From Proales similis (lineage: Eukaryota > Rotifera > Eurotatoria > Ploima > Proalidae), in contig JAGVRJ010000007.1 of assembly GCA_019059635.1 (NCBI GenBank), positions 868,001 through 932,000 of the forward strand: a stretch of DNA of 64,000 nucleotides. Reading direction: 5' to 3'. The position numbers and the translations under genes were made by a program. Shown here piece after piece: positions 54,501 to 64,000 of this stretch (position 1 is the first letter of the stretch; each line of letters opens with the position of its first letter). The notes under the pieces were generated by a model. The model was not told where the DNA came from. It searched no databases and saw only the letters and a list, made by a program, of their open reading frames with translations.

Positions 54501-55529
54501 GAAGTTCACGTGAGCTGTCCGCTGATTTGCCGGCGCTGATTATACAAATTCCGTCCACCTTTGGAAAGAGGAAACAGTGAGACTGGCTCTTAATGAACAA
54601 ACAAAAGGCGTTTTTACTGATGAATCGTCAAACGCCAGCGATACGCTCTCAGATGCAGCCGTGACATGTCGCCGATGACCGCGCTTCTCAATCGACCAGT
54701 CATTAATCCAAATGATCGCATCCTCCACTGACTGGTTTGTCACTGTGACTGCTTTGGGTCGGAACTTTTCAATTTCACCGTTATGGCATCTATGATGAGA
54801 CTCCAAGTTTGAGACTCCAATTTGAAACAGCACCTCTTGATTTTGGTCATTTACCGAATTATGTTAAAGTTGGAAATGTTGATTATTTGCTCTTGAAGTA
54901 GCTTGAGGAAGCATTTCTTAAATTGACTAAAGCGTTCTTCTTCAACTTGGTAATCAGAGAGAAGAACGAAAGCTACGCCTGGCTCAGTAATGACACCGAA
55001 TATTCTTCTCGAATCGGTTCGCAGCCAGTTCAGACGGCATTCGTAAGTATCGATTGCGTTGCGGAGACGTTCGGCCAGCGCCTCGAGACGCTCCACGCTT
55101 ACAGTAATCTAGCAGGCGTAGTTCAAAGCAAAAGAGAGCCAGCAGTAATCTTTCAAGCAATCTTACGTTGTAAACGTTTCCGTCAAATGTCTGTGTCTGT
55201 AAAAACAGACCCTTGCCGTACTTGGAGGGAATAAATCTGTTGAACTGTTTTAGATAATCTGATTTTGTAATTAACTTTCAGTGAGGAGAGACGAGACGAG
55301 AGACTGAGATTTAACCAAGACCTGATTTTTGCTTGAAGCCTATGCCGCTGGTTATCGCGCTCATAGTCAGCTTATTGGCTTCAAGTCCATATTTGCGGAG
55401 CCAATCGGTCGAGCTGATCATCTCTCGAGCGACTGGCGACCATTGCGACCAAGCTTGAACTGGACGCTCGGATTCATACAAGACATTAAGACCAGGCACT
55501 AGAGTGCATGGCTCAATTGACTTAATCAT
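48523..55529 (-). CDS. von Willebrand factor A domain protein, VWA3A/VWA3B-like
   Basis: Large intracellular protein with many short exons, start at 55529 (MIKSIEPCTLVPGLNVLYES). The order shows internal repeats: SSTDWLRKYGLEANKLT, then LKQFNRFIPSKYGKGLF, then NWLRTDSRRIFGV-type linker and VWA 1; then SSRDWLVKHGLSARSLDLFQ and linker WLSRGSRELFGTV and VWA 2; and a third W-L repeat (SWLNKNSLDALGLALDR) near 52.1 kb. VWA 2 has an intact MIDAS (FLIDTSGSM, near 53550). VWA 1 lacks it (AFVLLSDYQ). The C-terminal third has Tudor/DUF4537-like sheets (LEVGDPVVALHPNYEFSYAP, VGEVVVARNNYTNVYELG), as I recall for VWA3B. VWA3 genes are enriched in ciliated cells and testis. Exon joins were only partly resolved, so a split into two genes is possible. 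Confidence 0.75.
51627..51642. repeat. (CT)n microsatellite
   Basis: CT run inside the VWA3-like gene region, probably intronic. A second run lies at 51701-51716. Confidence 0.8.
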
Positions 55530-56439
55530 AATTTGTTAATTCTTGAACACTCGAAGAAGAATAACGCGACCGAGATTCAAGTGTTCGTCTATTCTGGTTG
55601 TCATGGAACATTAACTTGCCTTGCCGGCGTTATGCAATCAACATACGGAGGGATCAGAAAAGAGAGAGGGCGAGCAAGAGCAAGCAAGTGTTTGACTAAT
55701 AAACTTACGCATATCGAACACTTTGTAGCAGTATTTCGGGCAGACGAGCTAACTCTGCAGGTTGGTCCCTGCGTGGTCTCTAAGCCCCGAGCAACCTACA
55801 ATGGCTTCACTCTCATCGCAATTGTCGAACCCATTACAATACATACTGCCTCATCGCCATTCCCACGAGTATTCCTTTGAGTTGCTTTCATTTGGCCCAG
55901 CATAAAGAAGAAAAATAAAATAAAAGGGAAAAAAAGAAGCGGCAGGCTTCTCGTCGCCACTCTTAAATATTGAACGTTGAGTCACCATTACAATAATAAT
56001 CAGATTGCCGTCCAGTTGGCCCAAACGACCCACCAGTTCAACCAATTAGGGCAATTTTCACTTGCAAAGAAAACAAATTTATTTACTAACGCTTTGCTTT
56101 ATTGCACAAATTCTATTTAGGTCTGAGTGGCAGGGTCTGAGTAGCATAAGGAAATCAAGGGACCGCCTAGTGCGCCCCGCCCTTAGATAAAAATAAAAAT
56201 TCACCTATGCGAGATAAATACCCTGATAAGACTTTTCAAGCGGCAATGGCCTTGAAAATTGCCGAGATTGCGAAAGTGGAAGAAAGTAAATTTTCAAAGT
56301 TTGGTTGGAAGTGCAACAATTTCACAAAGCAAACTGCTGACAATTCCATAGCAACTTGATATTTCTTCAATTAGGACACCCTCACGCAACGCTTATTTGT
56401 TTCTCTGAATGGATACTTGAAAGGCTGCTTTACGAAAAG
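55530..56439. promoter_or_regulatory. Divergent interval between VWA3-like and FAM227-like genes
   Basis: About 910 bp between two divergent starts. A 115-codon plus-strand frame (55533-55880) has no recognisable family. No clear motif seen. Sharing of regulatory sites by the two probable ciliary genes is inferred from arrangement only. Confidence 0.35.
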
Positions 56440-57797
56440 ATGAGTGAGACGCCCGGTACAGAAGTGCATGGTCAGCTCATGGAGAAGATTTCAAGAATGA
56501 GCATTCAATTCGAGCAGGAATACGATCGAATCGTGGACGATAACTCAACAGATTCTCTGTCAACCGATTCATCGGTGGCCGCAGCCATCAAACCGGCGAA
56601 TCGTCTATTTTGTGGAATATATTCTTTTAAATCATCATCTTATGAGCCGAGCATACGACCAAGCAGACTTATTAAAGTAAGAGCATTCATTTAAGCGTCT
56701 GGCAAATTCAACTCTCGAATAACTGAGTCAATGGAATCCAACAGAATTCGGCAGATAAAAAAAGCAGCGATAATAGCCTGCGACTTGTTGAGCTCTATCA
56801 GTTTCCTGGTCTTGGTGGCACATCGCAACTTCCGTACGGTGTTCAGCTTGAAGATGTCATGTCTCAGGTTTTCGATCTGACTGTGCGTCCTAGCACTCGT
56901 GTAATCTTCTATTTGAAAAATCCTCAAAAGCTTCAAATTTTCTACTCTCTTCTACCCCGTTTTAAGAATAGGCAACACATCCGCACTCTTTATATGAAAT
57001 GTGCGGCCATGCTGCAGGTTCTTAAAAAACCAAAGGTTCGATCATAAATCGTTTTCTAATTGCCTTTTTAAACTGCAAGGACGGATTTTGGTGGACATTT
57101 CTGGACAAATTCAGCGTCAAGCCGGCGAAATCCATAAAGAACCAGCTTTTTGATCGAGCATCCAACCAATACGCGCTCGTCTTACTCACCACTGAACCAT
57201 TTGTTCGATCGCGTGAACATTTCCTCCAAATCTATCCGAAGCTGTTTTCAGCGACCATAAAGAAAATCTACTGCCAGTGCTTTCCCGATTCAGAGAGAAG
57301 CCATTTCACGCCCAATTTTGATGATTATCTTACCAAGCTTTGCTTCAAATGGGTTTCAGGTAATCACACGCTATTATTTTTTCACCCCATACTCTAGTCA
57401 AGCAGCTTTTGCCTCTTGAACAGGATTGGACACGTTAATTGTTGCTGACTGCAAAAAGCCCAGCCAGAAACCGACTAGCACACTTAATGTGAATGAGCCG
57501 ATCGAATCGCGAACTGAGAAAAATCCCTCGTCTTTCAGTAAATCTACACTCACTAGTAACAAGTCGAGTCAATTCTTCCGAGGCAGTCGGTTTGCAGTTA
57601 AAGCAAAAGAGAAGCAAAATGAAAATCTGATCGAGCTGGCAGATCAAGATGAAAATTTCACCAAACTTGAATCGGCTCAGTTTAACATTTACGGATCAAG
57701 TCCTTTGATTTCGTCGTTTTTAAAAAATCGAAATGCCAAGATCGCAAAGCCCACCAGTCTGGTGCGGCATTTGACTTCAATTTCACCCACAAAGTAA
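56440..57797 (+). CDS. FAM227-like protein (FWWh domain)
   Basis: ATG at 56440 (MSETPGTEVHGQLMEKISRM). Exons: 56440-56676, one beginning near 56744 (NSADKKSSDNSLRLVELYQF), one beginning DGFWWTFLDKF near 57080, and a last one from about 57424 to the stop at 57797. The FWWT block followed by KNQLFDRASNQYALVLL, FLQIYPKLFSATIKKIYCQC and FPDSERSHF matches the FWWh domain of FAM227A/B as I remember it. Human FAM227 genes are poorly characterised and expressed in testis and ciliated tissue. The C-terminal 120 residues are Ser/Lys-rich and unrecognised. It is divergent from the VWA3-like gene. Confidence 0.8.
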
Positions 57798-58301
57798 AAT
57801 AAAAAAAAAACAACTCCTTTTCAAATTGGACGCTTTTTTCGGGGGGAGTTTTCAATCACTCTAGCATTAAGTAATTTATTTGGTTGGTTGTTGCACGAAA
57901 TAATGGTGGATTGGTTAAAGCTAGTCTACTCGATAAGACAAATTCTCTTCTAATGCAGGTCGCCATTGGGATTGTCGGCGCTCACTCCACTTTCATAAGA
58001 TGACGAACTCAATTAAGAGCTTTGAAGTGGGTGCGTGCGTGCCTTGGTAGATAAGAAGAAAACAAGTATTTTGTACAAAAACAACAATCATCATCATGCA
58101 TGCATGCATGTTGAATGTGCCTTTCACTCTGAGCCACTTGATTTCGCCTACTCGCGAAACAGAGCCCCCCTTAAAACTTGCTCTGTACTCTCAAGTGCTG
58201 CTCTACCCTCGACCCATTTATATATCCGTCATTTGACGCTTTGATTCTAATAAAGAACTAAAACACTTTTCCTAAGAGCGGCCGATCAACATTTATCAAA
58301 A
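57798..58301. other. Intergenic with ATGC repeat
   Basis: About 500 bp. AATAAA near 57798 fits the FAM227-like 3' end. A short ATGC tetranucleotide repeat lies at 58096-58110. The TATATA near 58218 is about 80 nt upstream of the PVF-like start and may be its core promoter. Confidence 0.4.
58096..58110. repeat. (ATGC)n short repeat
   Basis: Self-complementary ATGC units, about 200 bp upstream of the PDGF/VEGF-like start codon. Confidence 0.7.
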
Positions 58302-59299
58302 ATGAAGCTGATTCTGTTCTGCCTCACTTTGGCCGGTCTCCAGTTTGCTTGCGCAAACAAGGTAAGGTGACCGTCTTAGATGCCAAATAGCCAAACATTG
58401 TTCAATTTTCTAAAGAACAAAAATCTCAAAAAAAATTGGGAGAAAGAGCTCTTTCAAATTAATGATATCACTGATTTGCACAAGGCAGGCGTGAGCTTGC
58501 AGTTTGTGCCTCGTAAGATATATTACACGGAATGCAGTATTATGCGTCATGAATGAACGGGCGTTATGAATTAAAGGCACAATGATTGGACGTTCTGGAC
58601 TTGCGCCGGGCAAGACGGCAGCTCTGACAAGCGCTGAGGCTCAGGACGCAACGCCGGGAAGATGCGATCCAAAGCTCGTTTGCGTTGCCAATCCGTTGAC
58701 AATAAGCATGAGCCCCAACCAGATTGTATGGCCTCCTTGCATCAACATCCATCGGTGAATGCCAGACTCAAAATCCGGCGGCGAAATTCTCTCTTAACGC
58801 CTGATTTAAAAAGCTGCGAAGGCTGTTGCCCTAAAAACGAGAAATGCGTGGCCACCGGCGTGCAGGAGATAAAGTTGCAAAAAGTGGGCATCATTAGCTT
58901 TGAGCAAAATCAGCCTCCACTATTCCAAGAGCAAATAACTACGGTGCAGAACCACACCGAATGCATGTGCAAATGTCAATGGGAATCGGACGAGGACTGT
59001 CAAAAAGTGAACAAGAATTTCATCAAAAACCCGTACACTTGCGAATGTGAATGTCCAGAGCAGCTCAACTGCGATGCGTTTCACGAGTTCGATCGCGAGA
59101 CTTGTAGCTGCACATGCAAAGCGTCGCATTTCTTGCGGCTGCGAAAAATTTGCATCGAAAGAAACTTTCAATGGAACGACGACTTGTGCAGGTGAGCCAA
59201 TGAAAATAAGATTTCTTTCAAATACGTTCAGGAATACTCTTTAGATGCGAATTTCTGACCCGAACTGTATCCCACTCGCAGGTCAACATAAAACCCTAA
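58302..59299 (+). CDS. PDGF/VEGF-like secreted growth factor (PVF)
   Basis: Ligand for receptor tyrosine kinases of the PDGFR/VEGFR type. Five exons join in phase: 58302-58361, 58416-58512, 58577-58754, 58814-59191 and 59245-59299, 255 aa. The signal peptide is MKLILFCLTLAGLQFACA. The cystine-knot domain reads CDPKLVCV, WPPCINIHRCEGCCPKNEKC and HTECMCKC, the full eight-Cys PDGF/VEGF pattern with the PPC...RCxGCC core split by an intron at R|C. After the knot, a Cys-rich tail (CECECPEQLNC, CSCTCK, DDLCRCEF) resembles the C-terminal CxCxC repeats of VEGF-C/D. AATAAA lies near 59352. Receptor not in this window. Confidence 0.92.
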
Positions 59300-59548
59300 T
59301 CAACCCTAGACCCTGGTGTTTAGCTCTTTGAAACTTTGAAAATTGTAAACTTAATAAATCGTGCTTGAATTCTAACCGTTGCCTGACCATAATCGGCGGG
59401 CAGAATTTCAAAAGTTGAAAATAAAATCTTTGCTCTTTGGTCAATAGGCTGTATAACAGTCAAGTTGAAAACTAAAAGAAGTCAACGCTTTTTAGTTAAA
59501 TTGGAAACAAAACAAAAAAGTGCTTTACAATAATGGTGAGTAAAAAAG

Positions 59549-62500
59549 TTAGGCCAGCTGCCATACTATAAGGTGAGTGCGATCGATTTTAGAGCTCGGT
59601 TTGTAGGTCAGATCTTCTTTGACGCTGGCAGAGTCGCCTGATTGAGTTGTGCTATCTCCGATTCGGAAATCGATGTATCCTTGTCCTCCTGACAAGATCA
59701 AGAACGACTCCTTGGAGAGGCATTCGTCACCAGCTGACTTGGCACGACTGGTGGCTAATTCGCTTGGCACGGAGAATAGGAATTTGATCGCCTCTCTGTG
59801 TCCATGAAAGCTAAACTGGGCATCCGCAATATCACAGTAGGGCACATCGGCTGGTGCATCACTGGCTAATTCGCTTGCGGGCACCAGTGTGCCCGGTACT
59901 GTATCGTTGGCCGAGGTTTCATTCGAACGGTTTGTAGAATCTTGAACATAAGAAGAAACAAGTGAAAATTTCCGCTCGTGGAAGCGAGATGTATAAGAAG
60001 GCTTACTTTCGTTGAACGGAATCGATAGAATCACCCCGTTGCCAGTTCCAACCCAGAGGCGATTCTGTTGAACGAGAAGAGCGCTAATACGAATAAGCGA
60101 CATTCCCAGATTGCTTTTGCCTAATTTTAATTGTTTACTCCAATCGGCAGGGACAACTTTTTTTTCCGAAAATCTCCTACCCAGCATTCTGGTTATAAAC
60201 GGCTCAATGTCCAAATATTGAAGCAGCTGCTGTGTCCGAGAATGATACAGCCTTAATGTGCTATCCAGTCTTATAGAGACCCAAACACCTTGGCCTTTGC
60301 TTTGTATGTGTCGCACTTGATTTTCCTTTCTCGGATGGGCTTCGATTACATTCTGAAAATGCCCAAATTAGGACGAGAATTCCAAAATTCAATTCGACCG
60401 ATTCGACTTACTTTTATTCTGAGCTCTTTGGCGTCCATTATGAAGATTTTATTGCGACAGCCGGCCCATAAGCTACAATCCTCAACGACATGAATACATC
60501 GTAGCGAATGATGAGGGCGGTCTAAGCTTATAAGCAAGTGGTCTTCAAGATCCCACTGGTCTGAGTTGTCTGCGCGCCCAAAGACAGCCATTGAGCCGTC
60601 GGCAAGACCCACAAACACTTGATCACATGCGTACCTTGAGTAAAAAATGAAACGAAAAGTCATTTGAAAAATCATAGACCGCTTGTTGTAACTTTCAGAC
60701 TTACCTGATGCAGAGTATCGCGTCGTTTAGCTTGATGGCACTTTTCCTTGGCAGGTTCACTCCAGTCGACTCGTAGACCAAAAGCCTAAGGTCAAACGAA
60801 TATGATTGAAGGCAGATGAATTGGAGCACACAAACCACTTACATTCCCTCTTGACTGCCGAGCCACATTGTTTGCTGCGAGACGCGCTGTTGGCCTGTAC
60901 TCGATTCCTCTTCAAGCGAATTAGGAAGGAGAGCGCCTCTAGCTCTTCGTATGTTCGGAAATCCTTCCTCGCTGAATGTGATTGCCTTGGAAAGCTCTGA
61001 GTCAGACCAGTGTCGCCAAACGGCTCCAGTCCGACCATTCGGAATGCTCTCCATGCAATAAATCTTCATTGCCTTCAAAGTGCTCTGCTCGATAATTTTG
61101 TCTGGCTTGTTTATATCCAGTACTGCCAAGTGTGTATCGTGATTCGACAGATTGCATATCCAAGTCCTGGTAGGGGTGCTTTGGATCGAAGCAGCACAGC
61201 TCAGACTCAAATTTAGATCTTCTTCGAACAATGGACGACAATAGACCGGCACTGGCACAGATAAAGTTCCCTCGCGCTTAGGAAGACTCCAGCCATACGC
61301 TTGAAAGCGACCTTCTTCAGACGGTCGTTTGCCGATCGGTTTTTCGGTGGCGAACTCATAAGTCTTGGCCACTTTCTCTTCTACTGGCCTGGTGGGGACG
61401 ATCTGTTCATTTGGAACTTTTGCTGCCACTTTGGATGGCGAGCTGGTCTGCGAGTTGCTGCCGCTGGCAGATGATCCGAATAGATCAGAGAAGCTGTTTA
61501 AAGAACAAAAAGCATTTGAGAACAGCGAATATTAATGAAATGGACACCAACTCACAAGCTGCCTAGCTGTGACGATGTGTCCGCTAGGTCTTTTCTTATT
61601 TCGTTGACCGGCACTCCCAGAATATTCGTGGGAATCAGGCCAGAGAGAAGCGAAACGCCACGTCGTCTATTACCCTCTAGCTTCTAGCACCAACGTTGGT
61701 TACATTATCAAATGAATCGGCGCGGTGTTAGTCACTAAGCGGGTTAGACGGCGCGGCCAACGCAAACTTTTGCTCACTCACTCGTTCGACAGACGAGAAA
61801 TTATTTAAAAAATAGACTCACAATCTCCACACATTGCTTCGCTTCTTTTGATGCTCTTCTTCGCTCTCGGCCGTTACAGGTTTATTGGCGCGCATCATTT
61901 CGGTCCATCGCACAGCCTCCTGCAAATCCATTAACCTTTCTTTGTACTGATTTCGCTCCATCAAGACTCTTGCCATTTCGGCGCGAGTGAAACGCTTTCT
62001 CTGCGAGAGCGGCACTTTCTCCTTACATTCGCTCGCTTAGTTAGCCATTCCGCAAAATTTGAGATGGGCGGCCGCGCCCTAAGTTAGTCGGAGCTAAATA
62101 TACCTCATCCTGTTCGGCACGGGCCTTTTGCTCGAGCTCGTCCCGAGCCTTTTTTACCTCTTCCTCGAGCTCGGTGACGCGAAGCTGTAAATATGCCTTC
62201 ACAGATTGAAGTGTTTGAATCTCTTCGCGTAGAATGGCCATCTCGTTGGTGAATTGATCGAGTCGGCTGATCAGGTCGTCTTTGAGCACGTTCAATGCGT
62301 GCCTGTGAATTAGTAAATTATAAACTTGATGGACAGGAAAAAGTCGAAAATGAACTCGTTTACTTTGTTTGGAGTAGTTCACTGTTCTCTTTGATCAGAT
62401 TGGCCACCTCTCTTGTCATGCCTTTGATCGATTGAATTTCGGTTAGCATTTTCGAATAAAATGGCACATTAACTAACAACTAGCAGACTAGAAATAAACT

Positions 62501-64000
62501 ATTTAAAGACACCAGTACACACAAGCATGCTTCTTGCCTCTGGCCTGAAGGCAGTCGAATAAGAAATAAATCAAAGAAATCAACACACAATACAACTCCT
62601 AAGAAATCGAGCTAATCAATCGCCTTTCTAAAGGCACAACATCTCAATCCTTTCTTACCAAATAAATGACCTTTGACTGTGAATTGTGGATTGCGAATTT
62701 TCGATAAAAGTGTGGCAAATTTCAGCTCTTGATACAAAACACAAGCAACTACCTGAAAGATCGGCTGCGTCGTCGAGATCGTCTTTGGAAAACTCGTTGT
62801 AAATGTCGCTCCTCGTGAGTCTGAGTTGGTTGGAAAATTGTCAGTTTAAACCAACACAAAAAGGCAAATTAGATGAACTTACGCGTCGTCTTCTTGCTCT
62901 TCTTCTCCATTTGATTTTATTGTGCCTTTTCGTCGTTCATTTACAGTTGAGTTCTAAATCGTCCTTGAGAATGCTCACCTAGAACAGCCTCCTCGAGTTC
63001 CATGTCTCCTGGCCCAGTGAAATGCTCGTCGAAATTTTCAGCGCTCTCCATGGGCTGGGCAACAATTTGATCGACCATACTCGGCTCACTTTCGTATCGC
63101 TCGAGATGCTCGTCGTCCTGCAAAACAGTATTCAGCGCTGAGTTTATGTCCGAGCGTGAGTTTGCTTTTAATGCATTGATCAGCTCGGTTCGATCGATGT
63201 TTGCCGAGCTTCTCAACAGCTCTAACAGGCGCTCCTTGTTGTCTTTGCCTGAATTGACGGCTCGAGACGGCTCTGACCCGTACCAGATTTTAGCTCGTTC
63301 CATATAGTCGCAATGAGTTTTGAAAAGCTTTCATCGAATGCTTCATTATATTCATCTCGAAGGTCGAATTTGAATAAATTGAATCTACCTCCGTGTAGCG
63401 TTCGTGCAGCTTGTTGTACTCTCGCTTCAGCTCTCCCTCTTTTTCCTCGAGCCTCGATACTATTGAAAAATGCGGCTAGTAAGCGAGAGCCAGCTTGTGA
63501 CACTTTCATTCTAATTGACTCACCGTGATCGGTAGCGTTTTTTGATTTGAGTTCAATCATTCTTACGATCGATTCCAAACTCTTTATCTTCTCCTCGTGT
63601 TCGCGTCTCTGTTCAGCGGCCGAATCTTCGCTTTGGAATAGTTTCTATTCGCAAACACTCACGTTAAACTAAAATGAAGAAATGCTCTCAAGTCGCAAGT
63701 TGCGTACCATTTCCGCGTCTTTTCTCGTTTGCTTTTCCTTCTCATACTGGTTCATGAGGTTGTCATAGTCGTCTTTCATCAATTCGAACTCAATCTCGAT
63801 CTCTTCTTTTTCTTGATAGGAGTTGTCAAGCGCCTCTATTTTGCGTGCGTCCGTTCGTGTAAATCAAGGGCTAGTTGATGTTGCCAAGATACTTGAACCT
63901 ACCCAAAATATTGACCACTATGGGCATGAGCTCCTTGACGGCCTCTTGGCCAAACGTTTTGACCATTTTCTCTAGTTCGGCGTAGACCGAACCGGCCAGC
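59549..64000 (-). CDS. MAPK8IP3: JNK-interacting scaffold JIP3/JIP4 (Sunday driver), 5' end outside window
   Basis: Links kinesin-1 and dynein to cargo and scaffolds JNK kinases. The N-terminal end runs past 64000. Visible from there: the RH1 helix region ([20 protein letters not shown]), long coiled coils, the RH2/leucine-zipper block ([20 protein letters not shown]), then [20 protein letters not shown] and [16 protein letters not shown], which are near-identical to JIP3/JIP4. Then FQAYGWSLP and PVPVYCRPL. The C-terminal WD40-like beta propeller contains [66 protein letters not shown] and the final HLIVWQLA. More than ten short introns, not all resolved. One gene seems to represent both vertebrate JIP3 and JIP4; symbol given by similarity. 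Confidence 0.93.

Noticed and set aside
1-64000. tRNA genes, CRISPR arrays, operons and transposons
   Set aside because: No T-loop sequence with a foldable cloverleaf, no regularly spaced repeats, and no transposase, integrase or reverse transcriptase frames were seen. Same-strand neighbours have their own poly(A)-type signals, so I do not propose operons.

Overview
This is a gene-dense stretch of animal nuclear genome. The gene set is metazoan (protocadherin, Hedgehog-type Hint domain, PDGF/VEGF ligand, MAST kinase, synaptojanin, JIP scaffold) and the genes have GT-AG introns. Every intron whose joins I worked out by hand is short, mostly 44-75 nt, with a 24 nt candidate at the low end and 180 nt (RPL21) and about 877 nt (cadherin) at the high end. 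Most intergenic gaps are 0.1-1 kb and the standard genetic code is used. This suggests a small invertebrate with a compact genome. I cannot name the phylum from sequence alone.

Layout. 1-9 kb: a secreted EGF-repeat protein ending in a Hedgehog-type Hint (Hog) domain, a LIAT1-like protein and chaperonin CCT5, all on the minus strand. 9-14 kb: a leucine-rich-repeat protein (+), then two tandem DNA polymerase beta genes (-); one copy keeps its catalytic residues and the other has lost them. 15-31 kb (+): a protocadherin whose ectodomain lies in one 3.6 kb exon, a MAST-type Ser/Thr kinase with PDZ domain, a small unknown protein and an uninterrupted 4 kb synaptojanin ORF. 31-36 kb (-): three group XII phospholipase A2-like genes with the splicing factor gene BUD13 among them, then free-methionine-R-sulfoxide reductase. 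36.8 kb (+): a cyclin G/I-type gene. 38-42 kb: QARS (-) divergent from RPL21 (+), whose intron appears to hold a C/D box snoRNA. 42-48 kb: an unrecognised protein, two unrelated four-TM proteins and an SLC25A32-like mitochondrial carrier. 48-58 kb: a many-exon VWA3-type gene (-) divergent from a FAM227-type gene (+). 58-64 kb: a PDGF/VEGF-like ligand (+) and the JIP3/JIP4 kinesin-JNK scaffold (-), which runs off the right end.

The genes do not form one pathway. Local themes are housekeeping translation and folding genes (CCT5, QARS, RPL21, BUD13), cell-surface and secreted signalling proteins (EGF-Hog, protocadherin, PVF), and probable ciliary or sperm genes (VWA3, FAM227). The observations most worth checking are the EGF-Hint architecture with altered Hint residues, the catalytically degenerate polymerase beta paralogue beside an intact one, the intronic snoRNA and the two possible 3' ends of the protocadherin. 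Exon joins were chosen by hand from splice consensus, reading phase and remembered family alignments. Where exons were not resolved, the entry says so.
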